Shown: one piece after another, positions 10,176 to 20,743 of the stretch
How positions within the stretch are numbered: position 1 is the stretch's first letter
Layout: every line of letters starts with the position of its first letter
Source: Cudoniella acicularis
Lineage: Eukaryota > Ascomycota > Leotiomycetes > Helotiales > Helotiaceae
NCBI GenBank assembly: GCA_013054445.1
Contig: JAAMPI010000548.1
Location: 1 to 32,589 of the forward strand
Length of the DNA stretch: 32,589 nucleotides
Reading direction: 5' to 3'
Translations under genes and position numbers: made by a program
The notes under the pieces: model-generated
The model's input: the letters and a program-made list of their open reading frames with translations, nothing else
The model's database searches: none
Told to the model about the DNA's origin: nothing

Positions 10176-10877
10176 TCACCGGCCCTCCTTCCTCACCGCC
10201 CCATTCCTCGGATCCGTCTTCTCACTTAACGGCACTCCATTAATAGCTGTAGCATTCAGCCCCGGACACGCCGCATTAACCTTCCACCCCTTCGGCCCAT
10301 ACCGCATAGCATAATACGCCATCAAGTAATTCAGCGCCGTCTTGCTGCTGCTATACCATGGCAGCGGCGAGACTTCTTTCTCTTTCGCAGACATGGAGGA
10401 TATTGATCCTAAGAGGGAGGAGACGAAGATTATTTTTGGGAGGTCGGAGAGGGAGAGGAGGGGGATGAGTTTTTCAGTTACCACGGCGGAGGAGATGGTG
10501 TTCGTGCTGAAAACGTGTGTGTACACTTCCCGGAGACTCTTGCCCTCGGAGTGGAAGCTTCCTGGGCCGGTTTCTCCTAAGTCGCGGCCGGCGGTGCCGG
10601 CGTTGTTGATGAGGATGTCGAGTTTGCCGTGTTGGGAGCTGATGGTTGAAACGAGGGCATCGATCGAGGTGTCCGAGGTTACGTCTAGTTGGACGGGTGT
10701 GACGTTTGTGGGAGAACCCAGGGCTTTGTGTGCTTCTTCTCCTTTGGAGAGGGAGCGGGTGCCCATGAGAATTTGGTGCGTTTCCGGGTGGTCCGAGGAG
10801 AGCTTTTTCACCATTTCGTAGCCGAGGCCTGTGTTGCCGCCAGTAATGAGAACAATGGTTTTGGAAGTGGAACCCAT
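10176..10877 (-). CDS. Short-chain dehydrogenase/reductase (classical-type), short C-terminus
   Basis: Single exon, 233 aa from the ATG at 10877 (MGSTSKTIVLITGG). An in-frame ATG 54 nt upstream would add a basic, unconserved leader, so the inner start beside the Rossmann strand is preferred. Visible motifs are TGGNTGLG (cofactor glycine motif), the LDVTSDTS acidic turn, DILINNAG, the catalytic Ser region FVSSLLGSIS, WYSSSKTALN with the canonical YxxxK, and NAACPGLNAT (PG motif). All catalytic residues are present, so an NAD(P)(H)-dependent carbonyl or alcohol oxidoreductase is expected; the substrate is unknown. The protein ends at DPRNGAVRKEGR, where relatives usually continue about 25-30 residues to a GTF..PW-like end. 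The gene may be 3'-truncated; no intron restoring that tail was found downstream. Confidence 0.88.
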   Translation of the reverse strand: MGSTSKTIVLITGGNTGLGYEMVKKLSSDHPETHQILMGTRSLSKGEEAHKALGSPTNVTPVQLDVTSDTSIDALVSTISSQHGKLDILINNAGTAGRDLGETGPGSFHSEGKSLREVYTHVFSTNTISSAVVTEKLIPLLSLSDLPKIIFVSSLLGSISSMSAKEKEVSPLPWYSSSKTALNYLMAYYAMRYGPKGWKVNAACPGLNATAINGVPLSEKTDPRNGAVRKEGR

Positions 10878-11640
10878 TTTAGAGGATTGTTTATTTGTTT
10901 TTTGTTTTCGATGGAGAGAAAATGATTTCAAATGATTTTAATCTAGAGACAGACGTGAAGGAAATCGTGGGAAACCGTGATTTATAATGAGTGATACGGA
11001 ACGATGACGCCGTGATAGAAAGCCTGTTTATTATTTTATGCCTCAATATCAAGATACCTAGGTATGTGCCGTAGGATTCACAGAAAGATGTCGAAAACTG
11101 TGGGGCAGCATGCGGGGCTACCCGGCTAGGCGTGTGCTTCTCCCCCAATAGAAGCATACACTCCCCCTGACTTCGGATCGCCCTAATTTGGGTAATTATC
11201 CTCGTACAGCCCTGACTTTTCGGGTAAGTTAGGGGGGAAGTCCGATAATTATTCTCCGGGGTTAGACATTTAAATCCGCCCTGCTCACAGAAATGACAAG
11301 CCCCTAACAATTTGATACAGGGCTCCTGGTCGACAGATGCACTTGCAACCGGGTTTCTCGCAGAAACACCCTCTATTGCATGATAAATAATCTCTATACC
11401 TTCTCCCCTATGGCCTCCTCGCTTTCTACTCCCTTAATCATTCTATCATCCCTCCATTGTCTTCTTAATCCAGCTAATTCTTTTTTCTTTTTTTCTTTTG
11501 TAAATAATTATAAAATTTGCTATTCGCTCGAATTACGTCGCCTTTCTATAAAAATATAAAAGGGATAATATATATCCCTAAACTCAAGAATGTCAACAAG
11601 CTACAAACCTATATCTAGTTTTCGATATATCAGTGTAGCG
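10878..11640. other. Upstream region of the SDR gene
   Basis: No gene is supported. A tacctaggta palindrome lies near 11056 and a TaccTAGgta-like sequence recurs elsewhere in the window (about 16967). The AT content rises sharply after about 11480. Confidence 0.4.
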
Positions 11641-11660
11641 GCGAATAGTAGAACTGCTTT

Positions 11661-11757
11661 TATAGTCTCTGGGGGGTTCAGAGGCCTTACCTAGAACGCG
11701 CTGTCGAACCTTACAAAGTATACTAGAGCCTCTAGGGGCTTCAGAGGCCTTAGAACG
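11661..11757. repeat. Imperfect direct repeat of about 37 bp (ttcagaggcctta...gaacg)
   Basis: Copies at 11661-11698 and 11721-11757 share the pattern tctctggggggttcagaggcc / cctctaggggcttcagaggcc followed by ctta...gaacg. The 11-mer ttcagaggcct followed by tagaac also appears near 26169-26193, inside the other AT-rich tract. These are probably fragments of a degenerate dispersed element. Confidence 0.5.
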
Positions 11758-12150
11758 TATTATAGAGCCCACGGCCTAACTCTTTAGATTCTAGGTTCTC
11801 TATATTACTTATATAAACTCTTTGAGATCTCCTACTTATCTAAGGTCTCCTAGTTTTCTTTTAAAAGAACCACCTCGTGATAAGTTACTTAATTCGGCCA
11901 GAAAGTCACGCGGATTCTGACTAATTCCACATGACTTTTACCGCTATTTTTTTTTTCTGGGGCTTTTTCTCCTGGGCAGGACTCATTCTTCTCTAACAAG
12001 TTAGAGGCGAAGGCATCTATTCAAAATGATTCTAGAAGATGCCTAGTCGCAAGGGAGCCAAAATGTGGTCTGTGCCTAGAGGCAAGGCGAAGAAAATGTA
12101 ACCAGGCCTTAAAGGAACCCTTTTGGGCGCTAAAATGGGCTCTCAATACA
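11758..12150. other. AT-rich unassigned DNA
   Basis: TA-rich at first (many ctag/tata steps), then mixed composition. No gene, RNA or clear repeat boundary could be identified. Confidence 0.4.
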
Positions 12151-12151
12151 T

Positions 12152-12240
12152 GCTCAGGCTGACCCAGGGCATGCTCACTTTGCTCAGGCCATGGCTCAGG
12201 GATACTCGCCCTCGGCTCAGGTAAAAGCGGCCGCTGCTCA
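12152..12240 (+). repeat. Cluster of GCTCAGG heptamers
   Basis: GCTCAGG occurs four times (12152, 12182, 12194, 12215), with GCTCAC variants at about 12173 and 12236, all on the same strand within 90 bp. Spacing is irregular (30, 12, 21 bp), which argues against a simple tandem repeat. A GCGGCCGC site is embedded. The meaning is unknown; a binding-site cluster is one possibility. Confidence 0.5.
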
Positions 12241-13064
12241 CGTCCGGAGACTAAAACGGAACCAGCAAAAATGAGATCAGAGTCTGACTTCGCTGGTGGA
12301 TTTTCTTTTTGTGGATTAGAATTTCATAGGCTGACGATTACCGAATGCGGAACCACAACACCAAGAATTGCATAACTCGTATAAGGGGGCGCGATCGAAA
12401 TCAGCAGATCAGTCGGGAACCTGGGGCCTTTTATTAGGGCTTGTTCTGGTATATATGTTGGAGATGCACATGTCCGCCTTGCTATTCTCTGCGATAGAAT
12501 AGGAGGATCGTTCAGGACATTTTTGTCAGACGAATAATTAGATCTTCAACCAAGATTCCTTCCGCTATAATCCTGCTTAGTGTCCCTTATTTCACAATAT
12601 ATCACTAGATTCTCAGCGTCTCTTTCCACCAAACCTAGACTTTTACAATATTCGATAGCCTGATAGTCCGAGGCCCGCTAAAACAACAGCTAACCCGATG
12701 AACAGAATCTCCCTCATCTGGGAATAGGGACCCCAGCGGTGTAGAAAAATGTCAAAGCATCTCAAAGACTCAAAATAAAATATAAATTATAGTCTCGACC
12801 AGCTCTTTAGCGCCCTTTTGCCCAGCTTACTTGTTCTCTAACGGCTACTCTAGTCAAATTCTCGAAAGCGCCAGCGGCAAGCGTGAGATAAATATTTCAT
12901 ATAACTTCCGTCATTATTTCGTCTTGTGGGGAAAAAACGTGGCGATTATAACTTTAACCAATTGTAGCTAGTTATAAAATAAACCGATTCTTCGCTATAG
13001 TTTTATTCTTTTAATATATTTTCTGGCCTTCCTTAATTCCACTCATCTAACAACAAAACTATTC
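12241..13064. other. Unassigned AT-rich DNA
   Basis: No supported gene. It passes from mixed composition to TA-rich sequence just upstream of the small two-TM open frame at 13065. Confidence 0.4.
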
Positions 13065-13532
13065 ATGAAAAGCTACCTGACTTTAATTAAGAAACCCATT
13101 CACCTGAAAACGAGGTATATTCTTAAAACTCAAGTACTATACCACTCTCCCCAGCCCCTAACAACCCTTCGAAGAACCTCCATTAAGAAAAACACCTTTC
13201 TAGATGACAAAAAATTCAAACAATACCTTTCCTCAGAAGAGCTAAGAGGATGGCTCCTTATCCTCTGCCACCTAACATCCATTGTCCTAATAACCGTCGC
13301 TCAATTCCAAGGCCTCTGGTACCCGCTAGTTCTCGGGATCCAATTAGTGGCTTTTATTCCCTTTATCTTGGTGCGAGTTGTGCATATTCCTAGTGCATGC
13401 TGGAAATGCAGTAGGGAGGAGAGAGAGGGGGGTGGGGTGGCCGGTTTGATTTTGTGGAGGGGAGATGCGATGAGGGCAGGGAGAGGGGATGAGGTAGGGA
13501 AGGTAGAGGAAGGAGCAATGTGTAATAGATAG
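13065..13532 (+). CDS. Hypothetical small two-TM protein
   Basis: An uninterrupted 155-codon frame from ATG at 13065. I do not recognise the family. Residues 1-60 are basic. Two hydrophobic segments follow, about 62-80 (WLLILCHLTSIVLITVA) and 85-105 (WYPLVLGIQLVAFIPFILVRV). The tail is Gly/Glu/Arg-rich and low in complexity, and looks less protein-like than the rest. The frame is an island of more balanced composition between AT-rich tracts. It could be a real orphan gene, a fragment of a larger membrane protein, or chance. No intron or homologous neighbour helps decide. Confidence 0.35.
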   Translation: MKSYLTLIKKPIHLKTRYILKTQVLYHSPQPLTTLRRTSIKKNTFLDDKKFKQYLSSEELRGWLLILCHLTSIVLITVAQFQGLWYPLVLGIQLVAFIPFILVRVVHIPSACWKCSREEREGGGVAGLILWRGDAMRAGRGDEVGKVEEGAMCNR

Positions 13533-13865
13533 ATGTACATATTGGAAATTCGCAAGAAATCGACACGAAGTTCTCCGTCACAGCCGCTTTTATATAAGCA
13601 AGGCTGACGTCGCCGCCCTTAGATCGATCGCTGTCTTTTAGGCAACCCGTGGGTAAACGAGTAAGTTATATGTTTTTGCTTCTCTGCTATCCCTGCCTCT
13701 TCGCAATCTCTCTTTAACGCCTCTCAGAGTCTCTTTAAGTCACTAAGCTGTTGCTTCTCTTCTCTTGAAATAATAACGAATGTCGTATATAATACTTAGT
13801 CTAGTACTTTCTTTATGCCAGCGACAAACGAAAATCCAAGGGAGTAATTTAAAAGAAGATAATAT
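13533..13865. other. Unassigned AT-rich DNA
   Basis: No gene recognised. It flanks the repeat relic that follows. Confidence 0.4.
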
Positions 13866-14084
13866 ACCTATAGTAGGATAGTGATTCAGACACACTTAGT
13901 AAATGAAACCTCTCGCTCTTTATATAATTTCCAGTTATAGAAGCTGAGTTATTTTGCTACTATGATATTTTATTAAATTGAAGTAGACTAGGAACCTAAC
14001 GAGGCTAGCGGTGAGAAAATACCAGATCGAGTATTTATCTTAGTAAGAGTTCTAATTACTTAGATTAGCTGGAGTAGCTATTAG
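13866..14084 (+). repeat. Dispersed repeat relic, copy A
   Basis: This 219-bp block aligns collinearly, by eye, with the reverse complement of 26250-26469. Shared anchors in order are acctatagtagg, gtgattcagac, tttatataattt, gagtt, agact, ggctagc, gaaaatacc, gtatttatct and ggagtag/agagtag ctattag/ttattag. Many differences are C/T or G/A, as expected after RIP. It lies 90 bp from the end of the NLR frame at 14174. The element type is unknown because no coding sequence or termini remain. Confidence 0.65.
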
Positions 14085-14173
14085 TTAAGAGTATAAAACT
14101 CCCTTTCACAAGAGTTCTATACCTAAATAACTACTCTCTATTTTCAAACCACTAATCTTATATTATAAATCTC

Positions 14174-16875
14174 TTATCCATGGGTACCCAACATGGACCC
14201 TAAGCTTGCCTTAATTTCTTGGATTATTTCATAGTTGAACTGACTATGAAATTTCATAGCAACACCCGATAATTCAACTTGGATGAGACTTGCAACATCA
14301 CAACTCCGTTGCGTTGCATCCTTTATCGAACCAGTAAGTTCATCACTGCTTTCGGGATCTGCGGGTCCCGGAAATGGATGCAGGTCGCTCAAGAAGGTGT
14401 CATGTTTCTTTTGTAATACTCGAAGATTCTCTATACATGAAAGATAATGTCGCAAAATTTGCTGCTTTGTTTCATCGGATGGTGAAGGTCGTTCGATGGT
14501 CAGGAGCTGGGAGCGAAAGCACATGTTAACAATCGCGATTGCCTGTAGGAGACGTTCCCTCTTAGATTGGGGGTCAGCGCGGTATTTGACCCATTCCGAG
14601 ACAAGAGGGTGCATAGACAACCGAAACATCCCTGAACCCAGTGGCGACAGTTGGAGAAGGGAGAGATCTCTAAAGTTGAGGAAAAGATCTTCTATTTTGT
14701 TCCAGTCCCATTCTCCAGTCTCCGTAAGCAACAGGTGCATCCATTTTGGAGGGTCGATGGCAGCCCCGGCAGAAATAACAGCTAGGCGACGAGGAAGTTT
14801 GAAAATTTCTTGTGGGATGTCCCTGAAACCGAGGAATGGGAGCATGGTAAGGATCTATTCTTTTTCATATCTCTCGTTCTCATCCTGGCTAATGAGCTTA
14901 AACGACATTTCCCATGTCGTATAGATAACATTATTGTAGTCCCATACTGTCAGCGTCTTTAACTAGATTAGGTGTTTCCTATCCTCATATTCGTCAATGA
15001 ACCTAGAAAGTGGGAAATTGACTCGTCTTTGGATATAAGCTCCAGCCTGATTGATAGCAAGTGGGAGGTAGCCAAGGAGATGGACTATTTTCTTCGCATC
15101 CTCTCTTTGCTCAGGAAACTTCTCAGCGCCACCAACTCTATCATAGAGCAAAGACAGGGCTTCGGTTTGAGACATTGGAGGTACTTCAACAACAGTACCA
15201 AGCCGAGCCAGATCTGAATTCCGGCTAGTTACCAAGATCGATCCTTGAGAGCTTGACGGCATGTATCTGCTCAAGCTTTGGAATTGATCTGGATTATCGT
15301 AGTTGTCAAAGATAAGAAGCCATGAGCGGTTCCAGCTCCCGATGATTTGCAAAGTAAACTCGATTCTTTCCTCATCTGACCGGTCAGTTTGATCCATACT
15401 GTGTTTAACCATATCGGAGATGGCAATGAGACCCTTTTTCAAAGCCTCTGTGGAAGATGCATCAAGCCAGAAGATGGCAAGAAACAGATGATTCAGTTCA
15501 GCTTGGCGGCAGGAGTCGATCGCGAGTGCCGTTTTGCCTTGCCCGCCCATGCCGCAAAGAATACACACACGTGTTGCAGTCCCACTCTCTTGGGTCATGA
15601 TATTTACAATCTTAGGCTGGAGGTCAGGACGTGGGATGAACTTGTCTGCTCTTTTGTGGTAGCGATAATAGCTGGCATTGCTCAATTTAAGATCGTTCAT
15701 GACTTCTTGAAAAGATGGATCGTTGGCAGTATTTCGTCTGATTATGGTTGTTGGAACGCCTTCTCATTATAAATTAATCATTTTCCGTTTTCAAGGCTGT
15801 TGTAGATTATGTACCGCTTGCATTTTCAATTTCTGATATCCAATCCATCAACCTTCCAGATACCCGCTCGTAGCCGACGTCATTCTGTGTTGAAATTTTG
15901 GTCATATTCATGTGATTTGTGGGGATTGTTGTCGAGTTGTAGCCTAGAGTAATGGCAGAGTCGGGTGTTACAACACGCTGTTAATTTTTGTGAGTTGACT
16001 TCTTTCTAGTTCGGGGAGGCAAGTTTATACTCACATGGCTAGTCGCAGCAATGGGAAGCTCTTCAAAAAAAAGTATGTATCTTGATCTCCGGATGGCTTT
16101 CCGTGATTCGATTCGTACCAAGGTAAGGAATCCATTCTTGATGTTTGCCAAGACTTGCGAGCGTCCTTTCAAAACTTCCAAGAGCTGTCTATTTGGAGAA
16201 TTGACAAAGCTAAGGCTGATGATATTCGCGACTGCGGTAGTAAACATTTCGAAATCAGAGCCAGCATTCGGAGCTCCCATGAAGGCGATGCCCCGAGTAC
16301 AGTCGAGAAGGGTTCCTTGAGCCTCACCATTAGGATTGACGCATAGAAGCAAAGCACCTTGATAAACAAGACCACCAAGACTATGTGCAACAAATAGGAC
16401 GGGCCGTTTTGTGGCTTTCGTTCTGGCACGCATGACACACAAGTCGTTGATAAGATTCTGTGCATGCTCCCTCACGGTATTTTGACCAGCTGGTTTCAAC
16501 CAGTGAGCGACGTCGGCATCGTATCCGTCGGTAATGATCCGGGCATTTGTGATATCTGTAGCCAGCAACGTCTTGGGCTATGGCTCAGACCCCTTTCCCG
16601 CCATCCAAGTCTCCTCTCGATGCCCCGTCAGGCCATGGACAAACACGATACTAAACACAAGTTAGCTCAATTTCTACAATTCCCACTTTCAGTATAAGTG
16701 CATATTTAACTATCGGAGACACCCCAGGGCTCCAGATTTTAATACCCAGAGGCTTATGCGCCTCGACTAGTCGGAGATCTGCATCCGTCCGCTGTGGAGC
16801 ATCTTCGGCCGTTGTAGCGTCTGCAGCTGAGCGGTTCCTGTTGCGGTGCAGCTCTTGGGAGAGCGGGGTCAACAT
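14174..16875 (-). pseudogene. Fungal NLR (STAND): alpha/beta-hydrolase + NB-ARC, with three in-frame stops
   Basis: The exon model is complement(join(14174..15759,15815..15977,16035..16650,16711..16875)). Introns are 55, 57 and about 60 nt. The last three exons join in phase; the exon 1/2 join is one base off, so its donor is uncertain or damaged. The order is an N-terminal serine-esterase-like domain (IVFVHGLTGHREETW, then VLFVAHSLGGLVYQGALLL with the nucleophile elbow), as in fungal SesB/PNT1-type receptors. Then comes NB-ARC with P-loop GMGGQGKTALA, Walker B SWLLIFDNYD, sensor ILVTSRNSD, GLPL-like LGYLPLAINQAGAYI and MHD-like SMHPLVSEW. Sequence continuous with the family is broken by TAG at 16578-16580 (a usually conserved Trp), TAG at 14963-14965 and TAG at 14855-14857. 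No TPR array follows the NB-ARC. Intact relatives act in nonself recognition and programmed cell death. Confidence 0.88.
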
Positions 16876-17299
16876 TCAAGGCACTCAAAGCCCCCCCAGG
16901 TCACGTGAATGTACCTTTTTAAAAAAGGAAGGTATCGGTACCCCCACACTTTGATTCTAGTAAGGTACCTAGGTACTTAGCTAGATTTTTACTATATTGA
17001 ACCTATATAGGTAGTAGTATTAAGAATACATCACAGGAGTAAAATCACTCACCTCTATTCAGCGAAATATCACAAAAGAACGATTTTTAAAGCGAAAAGA
17101 GAATAGTTCCTAGTATGAGTACCTTTAATAATTTTCACAGCCCTAATAAAAAATCGGACAGAGTATTTCCTTTTAGAAAAACATAAACATAAGAAGAATA
17201 GAGAAAAGAAGTCTTGTCTTTCTAGAAAATATTGTTTAAAAAGGTAAAAGACATATAATAAAGTAAATATCTCTAGATTTCTAAGCAGTATAATAAGGC
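16876..17299. other. AT-rich spacer between NLR 5' end and MFS 3' end
   Basis: A CACGTG E-box-like hexamer lies at about 16901-16906 and a palindromic aaggtacctaggtactta near 16962-16979. From 16980 onward the DNA is very AT-rich with no coding signal. Confidence 0.4.
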
Positions 17300-19147
17300 T
17301 TATTGTGAGTCCCGTCTGGCGAGGCTAGAATGCAAAGTATGCTGCCTCATGAAAGCACCACATACCATTCCCAGCACCGCGATCCCCAAACTCGTCAAGA
17401 AAACACCTCTCAGACTCCCAGCATAGCTGTCCATGACACCATCTTTCCACCCACTTGGCAAATGCTTCAACTCATCGAAACTATCTTTTATCTTCCTGAT
17501 TTCCTTTTCTGCTCCGGGAAGACCATCGAAACGGTCATGTAGACCAGAGAGGAGGAGGTTCTGAAAGACGGCTGAGGCGATGGTGATGCCGATTGTGGAG
17601 CCCGTGGAGCGGAAAGCGTAGGTTGCGGATGTGACGACGGCCTGGTGGTCGTGGGAGACGGCGGAGATACATGCCAAGAGGGTGACGGTGAGCATGCCAC
17701 CGTAGCCGCTGCCGAGAAGGAAGAGGTAGATGTAGACTGGCCAGGAAGGATTATTGAATGTGAGGGTTGAAAGGAGACCTGAGCCGACCACTAAGCTAAA
17801 CATCAGGCCGAGGGAGAGAAGGCCATATTTCCCTGTGCGGTTCATGATGAAGCCTGCAAAGAGGGAGCCGAAGGAGACTCCGATAGATTGCGGGATAAGC
17901 CGCATGCCGGCTACTGTGGTGCTGTCTCCTTTGATCTGGAAGAATATTGGTACGTAAAAGAGGACTGCGTAAACAATCATAGTGAATAACCTATAAGTAA
18001 ATTAGTATTTGCGTTGAAAACAGCTTTTGGGACAGGAGCCAAGGTATATATGCCCGAGTTATTTCAAGACAAGCTGTTATCCATATGCAATGATTTCTCT
18101 AGACAGCTCGTACGGCACACTTCACGAAGTCGACTACCGAATGAACTTGAAATGAAAGCCACGATATACGTACCAGTTGCACAAGCAGGCCGCCATAACG
18201 GTCCGATTGAGAAGAAGGGTGACTGGAATGACGGGTTCGGAGGCGACCTTTGCTTCGATGTAGATAAATAGCAGCAAAGAGACCAAAGATAGAGGTAGTG
18301 AAATCAAGACGAGGGGGTGTGTCCAGGGAACGATATTTCCGCCAGAGTTTAGTCCCAACAGTAGAAGCACGAGTGTAACCACAAGGGTAAATGCCCCGAG
18401 GAAATCAACGCGCGAGAGCTTCGACTTTTCCGATTTCTTGGGCGGGATATTGACCGTGAAATAGACCAGAACCCCAGATATAACCACCAGCGGAACTTGT
18501 GCCAGAAATGCAACTCGCCATCCCCAAGTATCGTTGACCCAACCGCCAAATATTCCTCCCAGTCCCGCGCCGGTGCCATAGCACACATTGCCAATTCCTT
18601 GTAGCAACCCACGTTTTCTAAGTGGCACAAGGTCACTTCCGACAAATGTGCTGATAGCCATCAAACCCCCTCCACCCATCCCCGCAACCACTCTGCCCGC
18701 AATCATCGTCGCTTCATCTCCCGCGAGGCCGCATATTAAATTCCCTGCTGCGAACAGCACATTGCTCACCACAAGGCCTGTTCGTCTGCTGAAGATATCG
18801 GTCAAACGACCAGATAAAGGCTGACATGCGGCGTTGGCGATGAGATAGGCGGATGCGAGCCAAGAGAGGAAAGATAGGCTGTTGAAGGAGGTCGAAATTG
18901 GTGCTGACAGCGTAGCGATGACTGTACTGTCCAGGGCGGCCAGGAACACACCAATAAATATGCTGCCGAGCGTTATTGCTAGGCGTGTATTCGACACTTC
19001 TTCTGGGATTATGGTTTCTTCTGTCGGCCGCTCATCCTGCGAACCGGCTTTGGATTGGTTGTCGTCGTTGTCGCGCAAGAGAGGCGTTTCTTCGTAGGGC
19101 GCGACGCCGCCGGCGGAGCCTTGGGAAGGAGAGTCGTCGATGGACAT
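17300..19147 (-). CDS. MFS transporter, DHA2-like (14-TM), probable vacuolar drug/amino-acid type
   Basis: Two exons, complement(join(17300..17990,18174..19147)), give 554 aa. The 183-nt intron starts GTACGT, has an ACTAAT branch and ends TATAG; the join reads CNW/LFTM within a membrane helix. The signature is FLAALDSTVIATLSAPIS in the first helix (DHA2-type motif), motif A as GRLTDIFSRRTG, then GRVVAGMGGGGLMA and a WGWRVAFLAQVP turn. The hydrophobic segments fit about 14 helices. An acidic dileucine EETPLLRD at residues 19-26 in the cytosolic N-tail is a vacuolar sorting signal in fungal transporters, and the whole resembles the Vba/Fnx basic amino acid and multidrug group. Function is therefore proton-coupled transport, substrate unproven. 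ATG at 19147 was chosen over one 24 nt upstream because it begins the acidic N-tail; either is possible. It is divergent from the MARVEL gene. Confidence 0.9.
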
Positions 19148-19829
19148 TGTAGCTGTATTGTGGAGGAACAATATGACGAGAAGGAAGAAGAGGAGAAAAG
19201 AGACTTATTCTGCGTGGTTTTCTTGGAGTTGGAGAGTGGGGTAGCAAACCTTTGTGGTGTTTACTGGACTTTCCTCCGCCCTACGACAGTCTGACGATTA
19301 GACTCGCCAGGCTGCGGCAAGGATTTTAAGGGACCAAATGACGGAGGAACCACTACCTACCTAAGTAGGTACTATCCAACAAGAGGCTGAATCCGCAGCA
19401 ACCGAAATATATCTGCATGTTGCATCGCTGTACCAAGTGAGATTAGTTGATGATCGTGACGACGATTGAAAAAAGAAAACCAAGTTAATGCTTTGACCTT
19501 CGCAGAGCCTCGTCTATTTTTATCGTCAGCTGGACCCTGACTTTCCCGGTCGCCCTGACACTGACTGGCCCGAGCTGAGCAACGCGTCCAAGACGATGAG
19601 CCTCCTTTCATGACCAAACCTCCTCGCACCACCTCTCGTTGTTATCACCAGCCTGCAAACCTTCTTTTCAAGCGTCGCATTTCCTCTTTCTGTTCTTGAC
19701 TTCTCTTTGACGTTGCATCACCTGTCCTTCTGCAGCTCCGCCGCACCCGAAGTAAACAACAACAAGCTCGAACTTCGGACTTGTGTCCTGTTTCAGCTGA
19801 ATAAATAATACGATACCCCCCAGAGCACC
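19148..19829. other. Divergent intergenic region MFS / MARVEL
   Basis: It serves as promoter for both genes. An inverted repeat TACCTA-AG-TAGGTA lies near 19358-19371. The 150 bp before the MARVEL start are pyrimidine-rich, as in fungal leaders. No gene is supported inside. Confidence 0.4.
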
Positions 19830-20743
19830 ATGGTTGAATTCGATCCTCATAACCTGCAGAAGATAAAGCTGGGCGTGCACCTTGCCCAGGCGGCTCTCAT
19901 CGCCGTATCGTGGATCATCGAAATCACCGTCTTTCGATCATCAGCGAAGATTGATGGCAGGCCTGGGTGGTATTTCGGACTGGTAGGCAACAATACCCCC
20001 GGTTCTCAGCCATGACTGGAATGCTAATGACGATTGTTTTCTAGTGCTTTCTTACGATACCTGCAATTATATTCCTTACTATGACCCCTCGATACACTCG
20101 CACACGACAATTCGCAAACCCATATGCCCTAGCAACCGTTGATGGGCTCTTCTGCTTCTTGTGGCTTACCGCTTTTGCGGCACAGGCAAGTTTCAACTCG
20201 AGTGGAAAAGCTGGCGATGGTCTGGGGAAGAGCAAGGCTGTTGTCGGCTTTGGAGTATTTATCTGGTGAGTTCCCTTGCAGATTGCCTACCAACCTCGAT
20301 TGTGGAATAGACACTGATACCCGGGCAGGCTCTTCTGGATTCTTACCACTCTCATGTCCCTATATGGTGTCGTATACTATAAACGGGAAGGATATCTTCC
20401 AGGTGCCTCGAGAGCACCGCACAATGCGCAAATGATCGATCCTGACAAGGAAGCCTTCTCTACCGCTCCTCACGATGACGAATATGCACGTGTGCACAAC
20501 GTCGACGATAACGAAGTCATTCACGATGCTGGAGGTCCAGGTTACGGTCTAGGATCCGGCTATGGTAGTGAGCCATCGAATCCAGGTAACCAAAGCCCGA
20601 GATATGAAGCTCCATACACTGGCGGATATGTTCCACCATCGGTACATGATGATACGAGCTATTCTGCATATGCTGGGGCGAGCTCAGTTGGTAGTTCTAG
20701 TGGAAGAGCCCAGTTTCCAGATGCGCGATACGACAATGTATAA
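19830..20743 (+). CDS. MARVEL-domain four-TM membrane protein
   Basis: Three exons, join(19830..19982,20045..20265,20329..20743), give 262 aa with introns of 62 and 63 nt. The first intron carries a GCTAATG branch; both start and end GT/AG. Four hydrophobic segments lie at about 14-31 (GVHLAQAALIAVSWIIEI), 49-64, 83-103 (ATVDGLFCFLWLTAFAAQ) and 121-141 (VVGFGVFIWLFWILTTLMSLYG), the MARVEL topology. A roughly 115-residue cytosolic tail follows, rich in Gly, Tyr, Ser and Pro (PGYGLGSGYGSE, YSAYAGASS). Fungal MARVEL proteins sit in the plasma membrane or secretory vesicles and organise membrane domains; their exact role is mostly unknown. The start is the first ATG after an AT-rich leader, with context accATGg. 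Confidence 0.92.

Noticed and set aside
16568..16568. Separate hydrolase gene starting at 16568
   Set aside because: That codon is TTG, and conserved hydrolase sequence continues upstream beyond the in-frame TAG, so this is the middle of the NLR gene.
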